Source: Verrucomicrobiales bacterium (GTDB taxonomy: Bacteria > Verrucomicrobiota > Verrucomicrobiia > Limisphaerales > Palsa-1400). Taken from it: a stretch of 51,021 nucleotides of DNA. Where the stretch lies: positions 1 to 51,021 of the forward strand of contig PLIU01000495.1 of NCBI GenBank assembly GCA_003140095.1, in the 5' to 3' direction. Positions within the stretch are counted from its first letter, which is position 1. Each line of letters starts with the position of its first letter. Made by a program: the position numbers and the translations under genes. This document shows, piece after piece, positions 16,123-22,114 of this stretch. The notes beneath the pieces were generated by a model, which saw nothing but the letters and a program-made list of their open reading frames with translations, was not told the DNA's origin and made no database searches.

Positions 16123-16629
16123 ATGCGGATGACAAAACAAGAATTCCAAACAATTTACCCGCTCGTCTTGGGCTGGATTCAGAGAACGCTGGAGCATCAT
16201 GCACCGGCAGCACGACCCGTCGCATCGCTCGGCTTTAACCGTCTGTCGCTTTATTATGACAAGGACACCCTGACCACATCGAAGGTCATTCCAGTGACAA
16301 GGGTGCCGGTGCCGCCCGTGTCGGCAATGGGTCTGGCTCGATTTGTCGAATTCGAGCAGATGGACATGGCAGGCATCACTTACCTCGACACCTATTTCGT
16401 TCGTGCCGATCACATCCACGACGAGTCCCTCCATTTCCACGAACTGGTTCACGTCATCCAGTGGCGGTTGCTCGGCCCCGAAGAGTTTTTGGAGCGTTAC
16501 GCCGATGGGCTTGAACGCTTCGGCTATCGCAACAGTCCGCTGGAAGTCATGGCCTACGATCTTCAGGGCAGGTTTGAGCGTGACCAGCAACCGTTCAGCG
16601 TCGAGGCGGCCTGCCAGAATCTGCTGTGA
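16123..16629 (+). CDS. Putative HExxH metalloprotease-like protein
   Basis: A 168-residue soluble protein with a zinc-protease signature: HELVH at residues 106-110, and a likely third ligand Glu141 in GYRNSPLEVMAYD. This spacing (30 residues) fits gluzincin-type folds. I chose ATG at 16123 because GAAGG lies 5 bases before it; GTG at 16084 and ATG at 16108 are in the same frame. No signal peptide, so it acts in the cytoplasm if active. It lies just after the helicase remnant and before the DNA-binding-like gene, within the decayed island. Substrate unknown; a role as a toxin or defence effector is possible but not shown. Confidence 0.65.
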   Translation: MRMTKQEFQTIYPLVLGWIQRTLEHHAPAARPVASLGFNRLSLYYDKDTLTTSKVIPVTRVPVPPVSAMGLARFVEFEQMDMAGITYLDTYFVRADHIHDESLHFHELVHVIQWRLLGPEEFLERYADGLERFGYRNSPLEVMAYDLQGRFERDQQPFSVEAACQNLL

Positions 16630-16811
16630 GAGTTGGCCAGCAGCACATGAGGACAATCTGTACACGAAGGCAATTTCTGGCGACTGCCGCGCAAACGTTC
16701 GCCAGAGTGACCTTGACGGGCAGGAGTTCAGGCGTCCGGGCCGCCTTCCCTACCCCCGGCCAGCGCCGATCTGGTCTGGCAAGTAGTGAGCGTTCTGGAT
16801 ATGGTCCGCCC

Positions 16812-17477
16812 ATGCCAACACGCGACAATGGCTCCATCCAATTATACCGGGCGTCCCTCACGACACGGGAACACCGCGAGTTCGAGCGGGCGGAGCGCAT
16901 CATCGTCAGAGGATTGAGATCATTTTTGGAAGTCGGCATGGCGCTCAAGGAAATCCGCGACCAGCGCCTATACCGTCAGCAGTACGAGACGTTCGAGGAA
17001 TACTGCATCAAGAGATGGGATTTCAGCCGCCCACGCGCATATCAGCTTTGCGCGGCCTCGGAGGTCATGGCCGATTTGTCTACAAATGTACACAACCGGC
17101 TGCTGCCGGAAAGCGAGGCGCAGGCCCGCCCGCTGACCCGCCTTAAAGAAAAAAAGCATCGAAAACGGGCGTGGGAGATGGCGGTCAGGATGGCGGCGGC
17201 GCAAGGGCGTCCGGTGACGGCGCGGGATGCTGAAGAGGCGGTTAGCGTGCTCAGTGCGACCATCGCGCCCACCCTGGTCAACGGCGTGGCCGTCCACAAA
17301 TCTTCAGAGAGCATACGGGCCGCTGCAATTCTGGCAGCGCCGGTTATGACCGAGATTGTGCATGGCGATTACTTCGTCAACAATGTGGAGCGCATGCAAT
17401 ACGGCACCTTGGGGACGCGAGCGGGAGCGGCGGGATGCGGAAAGGACACTACAAAACACGTTCCATTTCCACATTGA
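16812..17477 (+). CDS. Probable DNA-binding protein of plasmid/phage type
   Basis: The open frame runs from 16626, but the recognisable protein starts at ATG 16812 (MPTRDNGSIQLYRASL). It has about 221 residues. The core, RSFLEVGMALKEIRDQRLYR followed by TFEEYCIKRWDFSRPRAYQL, is a helix-rich module seen in ParB-neighbouring and phage or mobile-element proteins. The later segment (LLPESEAQARPLTRL) is typical of the same family. DNA binding through the helix-turn-helix-like FSRPRAYQLCAASEV is inferred. The last 40 residues lose the family character (GTLGTRAGAAGCGKD), so the 3' end may be a junction with the following LRR remnant. The 180 bases upstream hold no other gene. Confidence 0.55.
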   Translation: MPTRDNGSIQLYRASLTTREHREFERAERIIVRGLRSFLEVGMALKEIRDQRLYRQQYETFEEYCIKRWDFSRPRAYQLCAASEVMADLSTNVHNRLLPESEAQARPLTRLKEKKHRKRAWEMAVRMAAAQGRPVTARDAEEAVSVLSATIAPTLVNGVAVHKSSESIRAAAILAAPVMTEIVHGDYFVNNVERMQYGTLGTRAGAAGCGKDTTKHVPFPH

Positions 17478-18032
17478 AGAGCGAGGTAACTTTTCATCAG
17501 TCCGAGAAGTCTCTCCTGATGGCCTCGACGCCAGCAATCTTACCCAAGCCACTTCTTACTTCGGCAAAATTCCTCCCGTAACTGAGCTCGACCTCAGCTA
17601 TTGTCCCGCGCTGACGAATGTGGACGGTCTGAACGGCCTGGCCGCGCTCACGAACCTCGACCTCAGCGGTTGTACCGCGCTGGCGAATGTGGACGGTCTG
17701 AAGAGCATAACCGCCCTGAAGAGCCTCAAACTCAACCATTGTGACGTGCTGGCAGACGTGGACGCTCTGAAGGGCCTGGCCGCGCTCACAAGCCTCGACC
17801 TCAACGGTTGTACGGCGCTGTGGACGGTTTGAAGGGACTGGCCACACTGAAAAGCCTCGATCTTACGGGTTGCGACGCGCTCAAGAATGTGCGCGGTCTC
17901 AAGGGCCTGGGCATGGACTTCGAGCAGCAAGTTGAGCTTCTGTGCCGCACCCTGAACTCGCTGGAGGCACAAGCAACAATCCAAAAGAAAATAGGGTGCG
18001 ATGTCCCGTCCTTCCGTATCGACCACCGCTGA
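17478..18032 (+). pseudogene. Broken leucine-rich repeat gene (7-base deletion)
   Basis: 23-residue LRR units are clear (LDLSYCPALTNVDGLNGLAA, LDLSGCTALANVDGLKSITA, LKLNHCDVLADVDALKGLAA). No start codon with sensible context precedes them; the frame runs back into the preceding gene. At 17820/17821 the DNA reads gcgctg-tggacgg, whereas sister units read gcgctggcgaatgtggacgg. Seven bases (gcgaatg) are missing and the frame shifts: one frame stops at 17832, and the next (VDGLKGLATLKSLDLTGCDA) continues to 18032. LRR character ends near 17920. It is a pseudogene lacking both ends; its unit length equals that of the LRR gene at 672. Confidence 0.65.
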
Positions 18033-18293
18033 CACGAGTACACGTCCGAAGAAGTTGGGCGTGTGGGCTATGAGTTGGCGGTTTCGCTGGACGATAGTGT
18101 ACGCATCCAGTTCTGAGCGAAAAACTCCAATGTTCCGTTCATCTTCAAATGGGTCTTCGCTGTCATAGTCCGGGTGTGTGTGGCGCTTGAAGAGCTTGTA
18201 AACACGACTTCCTTCTGAATCAGAAATTACCCACGAAAATGCACCTTTGTCGATGAGTTGGCTTTGAGCGAGCGTAATTCCTGACGTTGTCAT
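17598..18293 (-). pseudogene. N-terminal kinase-like fragment reading into antisense LRR DNA
   Basis: ATG at 18293 opens a 231-codon frame. The first 100 residues look genuine and kinase-like: a glycine-loop-like start (IDKGAFSWVISDSEGSRVYK) with Lys in VYKLF as the candidate ATP-binding lysine, then a Glu-containing helix (FRSELDAYTIVQRN). After about residue 100 (IAPYFLLDCC) the frame runs antisense to the LRR repeats and gives Arg/Ser/Pro-rich sequence, so the catalytic half is missing. The start lies 30 bases after the AbiV stop on the same strand, so the two formed an operon. The break was probably caused by the insertion of the LRR DNA. Confidence 0.5.
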
Positions 18294-18323
18294 TTCAATA
18301 CCGGTAAAAGCGTTTTCTGGTTA

Positions 18324-18956
18324 TTAGGCGTTTCGGGTTCTGGGCGAACGCAGAGCATCGAATGCTTTGTGGAGTGCGCGGCAAATACGTTTAGCCTCCC
18401 GTTTGGTTTTGTGAGTGGAGTCCTCGAAGATTCCGCAGAACGGTAGGTCTGCGATATTCTCAAACGCGCCGAGGACGTAACGAAGCTGGCGATAAGCGTG
18501 CGTTGCGCGAAATCGCCAAGGTACCCGGATACCTCCCATTTTGAAGCCGACGTAAAGCGAATCCTGCTTGTGCTGGTCGAGTTTGCTGTGGTCACCAACG
18601 AGTCTTTCAACGACTGGCTGATGGCCCTTGGCCCGACCGCGATAAATGCCCCACTCCTGCTTGTTGCGGTGGGAGTAGAACATCTGGCGTGAGAACAGAT
18701 GATCCATGCGGTCAGGCACCAATCGAAAGCCACCGTCGTTGAGAACCGCCTCGGAGCAAACATGGTCCATCATTTGAATCTTGCCGACTTCCTCGAAGGA
18801 AAGGATAGCCAAGGCATACGCGCTCGGAAATGCTCCCGCCCGATACAGTGTGCAGGCGTCCAGAAACAATCGAGCGGCGTTCGCGTAGACCGCACGTTCA
18901 AGTCGAACCGTGGTAGCGTAGCGAACCGGATTCTTTGCTTGCTTTGGTTGGCTCAC
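18324..18956 (-). CDS. AbiV-family abortive infection protein
   Basis: About 210 residues. The diagnostic AbiV block is NAARLFLDACTLYRAGAFPS followed by AYALAILSFEEVGK, which matches the helical core of AbiV-type phage-resistance proteins. The open frame begins at 19043, but the conserved protein starts close to GTG 18956 (VSQPKQAK); the earlier residues are Cys/Pro-rich and unlike the family. In lactococci AbiV blocks phage translation by binding the phage protein SaV; whether this holds here is unknown. The C-terminus is basic. It is followed on the same strand by the kinase-like fragment and is divergent from the gene at 19139. It sits among restriction-type remnants, consistent with a defence island. 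Confidence 0.7.
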   Translation of the reverse strand: MSQPKQAKNPVRYATTVRLERAVYANAARLFLDACTLYRAGAFPSAYALAILSFEEVGKIQMMDHVCSEAVLNDGGFRLVPDRMDHLFSRQMFYSHRNKQEWGIYRGRAKGHQPVVERLVGDHSKLDQHKQDSLYVGFKMGGIRVPWRFRATHAYRQLRYVLGAFENIADLPFCGIFEDSTHKTKREAKRICRALHKAFDALRSPRTRNA

Positions 18957-19082
18957 AGACGCCCCTTGTAATCCCGCCGTTTGGAGAACACAAGAGGGAC
19001 ATGCGGCAACTTTGGATTTGGGCCACCCACTGGGCTGTCTCAAGGACCAGCGGGCGGGATGTGCTCAGGTCCGGTGGACCCC

Positions 19083-19105
19083 GTCCGGCAGTGCGTGCGA
19101 CGGAC
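19083..19105. promoter_or_regulatory. Hairpin in the divergent gap upstream of AbiV
   Basis: GTCCG-GCA (19083-19090) pairs with TGC and CGGAC (19096-19105) with a 2-base bulge and a 5-base loop. A second short dyad GGTCC-GGT-GGACC lies at 19068-19080. Both are in the gap between the divergent genes, so they could be operator or RNA structures. Confidence 0.25.
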
Positions 19106-19138
19106 CTTCACTCCTCCGGCCTGGTCGCGGGCGCTGGC

Positions 19139-20014
19139 ATGAGTAAATTGTTTACAATTCAACTGCCCAACGGTGAGACATCCTGCTGCGGGTTGATTCC
19201 GTTACTTACATTGATGATAATTTCAGAATTGGTCGCTCCGCCGACCGGCCATGTCCACTCCGCACCGCCGCCGCAACCGCAACCGGCTCGGCTCGACGCG
19301 GTCGATGAGCGCATCATCGAAGCCCTTCGGATCCGTGGCCGCTACGGCGCTGGGGTCTGGGAACTCATCAACGCCCTGGCCGATGCCGATGAGCATGGGA
19401 GCCGGGCCAAACTTCGCGCAGCCAGGGTTTCTCTATGGCACCGGTTGCGGAGCCTTTTGGGTCGAGACGTGATTTTTCGACAAGGCCGGAAGCGCATTTC
19501 CCTGTTCAAGCTTCCGACAGAGGGTGTAAGCCGGAGGCGTCGGAAGCGTGCTGGCAGTACGTCAGCGCCAGCACCGGCACAACATACGGCCAGTCACGTC
19601 AACCACTTGATTTCCAACTTGCTGGACGAGAATGCTACGTCCCTGACTATCCCGCCGATACCACATAAAACCCAATGCGCATATTCTCCGCCCAGAGCAC
19701 CTATTGCTATCGAGCGCCTCGACGAAATCAGGCGTGCCGCAATCGACCTCGCCAAACTGCCCCGTGGCGTGAAGCGCCGATTGAGCGGTTATGTGGGTTC
19801 GCTTCGGCCACGGGTCGGCCAGCCCATCCGGTTGGCGGATGGCACCAAGGCATTTTTCGGCGGCGCAAAGCGTGGCCAGGTGCTCTTCTTCCTCAATGCC
19901 GACTATCGCATGGAGCGGGGTCGGTGGGGTTTTGTCCGGTCAGCCGCAGTTCGGCTTGTCAAGAATGAATCGGCGGTGGCCTTGGGCCGGGCGAAGCGCG
20001 GACGGGTGGAGTGA
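19139..20014 (+). CDS. Hypothetical protein with winged-helix-like middle
   Basis: From ATG 19139 (MSKLFTIQLPNGET) the product has 291 residues; the frame is open from 18935, but those residues are antisense to AbiV. Residues about 60-130 look like a winged helix (VDERIIEALRIRGRYGAGVW, then LRSLLGRDVIFRQGRKRISL). The middle is Ser/Pro/Ala-rich and the C-terminal third (LADGTKAFFGGAKRGQVLFF, RMERGRWGFVRSA) is a compact beta-rich domain. Family not recognised. A DNA-binding regulator of the island is a reasonable guess. It ends 206 bases before the methyltransferase fragment, in a stretch where I see no gene. Confidence 0.5.
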   Translation: MSKLFTIQLPNGETSCCGLIPLLTLMIISELVAPPTGHVHSAPPPQPQPARLDAVDERIIEALRIRGRYGAGVWELINALADADEHGSRAKLRAARVSLWHRLRSLLGRDVIFRQGRKRISLFKLPTEGVSRRRRKRAGSTSAPAPAQHTASHVNHLISNLLDENATSLTIPPIPHKTQCAYSPPRAPIAIERLDEIRRAAIDLAKLPRGVKRRLSGYVGSLRPRVGQPIRLADGTKAFFGGAKRGQVLFFLNADYRMERGRWGFVRSAAVRLVKNESAVALGRAKRGRVE

Positions 20015-20220
20015 AAATCCGAGTTAAAGGCCCGCAGTTCCAGGGCTAACGGCAGGCTGCCATGCGAACCAGGAAAGCGACGAGGCCGTCCACGTCGTGC
20101 GCCTGTTCCTGCGTTTTAGCGACAGTACCAGCCGGTGCAGGTGCTCGGAGGCCACCCGATGGCCGCAACGACCGCGTCACCATTGAGGCATCGGTATCGC
20201 GCTGCGATTAAATTCGGCGG

Positions 20221-20562
20221 TCATACCGGCTCCGCCATTTTGGCACACACGGCTTGCGCCATATCGGCGTCGAGTCCGCAGCCGATGAATCTCCGCCCAA
20301 TTAAAAAGCAGGCAAGGAAACACGTTAATGGCAACTGCGGCGAGCACAGCGGGTCGGTGATGACCGCGCTGGGCACAATCCTTTCCTTGGCCATCTGGTC
20401 AAAAAGCTCCTTCATTGAACAATTGCCTTTCGCACCCGCGCCACCCATGAACGGGTCACAAACCAATTGTCCCGGCTTGGTGAGCCGGTGAATGAGGTCC
20501 ATTATCCCGCCAAATGGCGGGTCGTCATTTTGTGGCTGGAACCCCCATTTCCCCACACCATT
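20221..20562 (-). pseudogene. C-terminal fragment of a DNA methyltransferase
   Basis: The frame is open from 20862 but becomes protein-like only from about 20562 (WGFQPQNDDPPFGGIMDLIH). It carries the S-adenosylmethionine motif I DPFMGGAGAKG (usually DPFMGsGtT) and the closing GRRFIGCGLDADMAQAV typical of N4/N6 amino-methyltransferases of restriction or phage type. Between them lie about 40 residues that the family normally lacks, possibly an insertion. The N-terminal part with the DPPY-type catalytic motif is missing (a DPPF occurs near the start of the fragment, which could be it). The preceding gene overlaps in another frame. A relic of a modification enzyme. Confidence 0.5.
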
Positions 20563-20893
20563 GCTTGACGAGCGCGTTGGCCTCTCGGCCTTGGCGGCCC
20601 AGCCTTTTAAACCGTCTCTTGGCCTGCCGGGCAGCCAGATGCGCCTCGTGGGCAATTTCAAAAGCCAGCGCGGTCGCAAGATTGAAGCACCAGTAGTCCC
20701 AGGCCCGTTGCTGGCGCAAGTCGGCAGGCGGCAGGCAAGAGAAGAACTCCGCCTTGGAAACCGGAAACGCCACAATGCCGCTGCCGCTGAGAAGCCGGGT
20801 GGTTTGAGCTTGCCGCGCCCGCGCCTCCTGTCTGGCTTGGACTGCCTTGACCCGACTAACAAACTCGAACTGGATGGTTTCGATTTCTGTCAT
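20525..20893 (-). CDS. Hypothetical helical protein, 122 residues
   Basis: It begins MTEIETIQFEFVSRVKAVQA and is mostly alpha-helical with many Ala, Arg and Gln. Family not recognised. The start ATG overlaps the stop of the upstream gene by 4 bases (ATGA at 20890-20893), so the two are translationally coupled. Its end (GEMGVPATK) overlaps the start of the methyltransferase fragment in another frame, and the join there is probably a rearrangement or frameshift. It may once have been the N-terminal part of a methyltransferase-linked protein. Confidence 0.45.
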   Translation of the reverse strand: MTEIETIQFEFVSRVKAVQARQEARARQAQTTRLLSGSGIVAFPVSKAEFFSCLPPADLRQQRAWDYWCFNLATALAFEIAHEAHLAARQAKRRFKRLGRQGREANALVKQWCGEMGVPATK

Positions 20894-21240
20894 GTAGTTA
20901 CTTTGTAGTTTGGGTGTATTGGGAAATCCCTTCTGGCGAGTGGTTCAGGTTGTGAAATTGAGGGCAGCGCCAGGATGTCAACCGCGTTGCCCAGTGATGC
21001 CTGCGCATCCAAACGTGGAGTTACCACCGGCACCGGCTGGGCGGGATTCGCAGGAGCGCCCGGCCCACAAGGAAAGCAAGATTCAACGATTTCATTCTCG
21101 CCACTTTGCGTGTGGGATTCAACGTCCTCATCTTTCCCACATTTTGCGTGGTGTTCCACGGGGAACATAAGGCCATGCACACGGGCGCGGCCCTTGCCAA
21201 TCTGCTCGATCAACCGGCGCTCGCGCAAACGCCGCAACAT
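20890..21240 (-). CDS. Truncated winged-helix-like protein
   Basis: ATG at 21240 gives 116 residues starting LRRLRERRLIEQIGKGRARV, which reads as the recognition helix and wing of a winged-helix domain. The same frame continues upstream (YLSERGIES) for about eight codons to a TAA near 21267 with no start, so the N-terminal helices have been lost. The rest is Pro/Ala-rich and without a recognised domain. It is coupled by ATGA to the next gene on the strand. A replication or regulatory protein of a mobile element is plausible, not shown. Confidence 0.4.
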   Translation of the reverse strand: MLRRLRERRLIEQIGKGRARVHGLMFPVEHHAKCGKDEDVESHTQSGENEIVESCFPCGPGAPANPAQPVPVVTPRLDAQASLGNAVDILALPSISQPEPLARRDFPIHPNYKVTT

Positions 21241-21309
21241 CGACTCGATGCCGCGCTCTGAAAGGTAAGGAGGTTGGACACGGGCTTAAAAATGAGGAAT
21301 TCTAATCAT

Positions 21310-21328
21310 AAGCGACATGCTTATGTTA
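21310..21328 (+). repeat. 19-base box shared with 2628-2646
   Basis: AAGCGACATGCTTATGTTA, one mismatch from the copy at 2628. Here it is also part of an inverted repeat: CATAAGC (21307-21313), a 5-base spacer, GCTTATG (21319-21325). Confidence 0.65.
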
Positions 21329-21386
21329 AGCTCAATTTGGACAGGAATGAAGTATGAATTAGGAATTAGGAAGGAAGAAGCGGCAA

Positions 21387-21457
21387 GGCCACTTCACGGC
21401 GGCACAGTCAGACCCGGTCAAACCCAATCAAACCCAATCAAACCGGGTCAAACCATT
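21387..21457 (+). repeat. 24-base flank plus 10-bp-period array D (5 units)
   Basis: Bases 21387-21410 match 2929-2952 at 23 of 24 positions. Five units of exactly 10 bases follow from 21408: TCAGACCCGG, TCAAACCCAA, TCAAACCCAA, TCAAACCGGG and TCAAACCATT. The array lies about 90 bases upstream of the first feoA and at the downstream edge of the decayed island. The remaining gap (21241-21548) holds no gene. Confidence 0.8.
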
Positions 21458-21548
21458 TTCGCTCCCGAAGAAGTTGCTTATGACGGAGGGGCAATGAAGG
21501 GCCTAGATCGCTCTTGCAACTGTGTCTCAATTGCCCTAGGTTCAATAC

Positions 21549-21854
21549 GTGAAGAAGCCGCAGCCACAGCAGCAGCCGCAATCGGGCAATGGGGACGGGC
21601 CTTGTCCGCAGCCGTTTTTGTGCCCGTTGAGCAGTGTCAACACGGGCGTAGCGGTGCGCATCAAACAGTTGTCGGCGCCGCCGGAGGTCACCCACCGCCT
21701 GCGTGAGATGGGCTTTTGCGAGGAACAGAAAATCAAGCTGCTCAGCCGGCACAGCAACCTGATTTGCCAGGTTTGCAACGCCCGCCTGGGCATCAGCACT
21801 CGCCTGGCCGAACAGATCCTGGTCGAGCCGCTTTCCCGCCAGAAGGTGGCTTGA
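21549..21854 (+). CDS. feoA: FeoA-domain protein, first of two
   Basis: 101 residues starting at GTG 21549. After a Gln/Pro-rich N-terminus with two cysteines comes a FeoA SH3-like domain (VAVRIKQLSAPPEVTHRLRE, MGFCEEQKIKLL) with a C-x2-C pair in LICQVCNARLGIS. FeoA binds the cytoplasmic side of FeoB and modulates ferrous iron uptake. The Cys pair is more than a plain FeoA needs and may bind iron or zinc. It ends 4 bases before the second FeoA gene, and feoB follows directly, so the three form an operon. The TCAAACC array lies upstream; I see no convincing Fur box. Confidence 0.8.
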   Translation: MKKPQPQQQPQSGNGDGPCPQPFLCPLSSVNTGVAVRIKQLSAPPEVTHRLREMGFCEEQKIKLLSRHSNLICQVCNARLGISTRLAEQILVEPLSRQKVA

Positions 21855-21858
21855 TTAT

Positions 21859-22095
21859 ATGACTCCACAACCACTGACCGCGCTGAAAATCGGCGCTGCC
21901 GGCACGGTTAGCGAAATCAAACTGCGCCCCGATCAACGCGGACGCCTGCTCGAAATGGGCCTGCTGGTCGGCACTCCCGTGCAATTGGTCCGCTTCGCCC
22001 CGCTGGGCGACCCGGTGGAAATCAAGGTGCGCGGCTACCATTTGACCCTGCGCCGCCACGATGCGGAGCAAATCTGGGTGCAATCGGCCGGTTGA
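21859..22095 (+). CDS. feoA: FeoA-domain protein, second of two
   Basis: 78 residues, nearly exactly one FeoA domain: TALKIGAAGTVSEIKLRP, then GRLLEMGLLVGTPVQLVRFA and DPVEIKVRGYHLTLRRHDAE. The closing LRRHDAE-x-I is the usual FeoA end. It lies 4 bases after the first FeoA gene and 19 bases before the feoB start I chose. Paired FeoA proteins may both contact FeoB or form a hetero-oligomer. No cysteines here, unlike the first copy. Confidence 0.88.
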   Translation: MTPQPLTALKIGAAGTVSEIKLRPDQRGRLLEMGLLVGTPVQLVRFAPLGDPVEIKVRGYHLTLRRHDAEQIWVQSAG

Positions 22096-22114
22096 AGCCG
22101 CCGCCCCCCGCCCG

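Noticed and set aside
20015-20220. Possible small frame antisense to the gap before the methyltransferase fragment
   Set aside because: Protein-like phrases appear in two frames without a start codon or family; not enough support.
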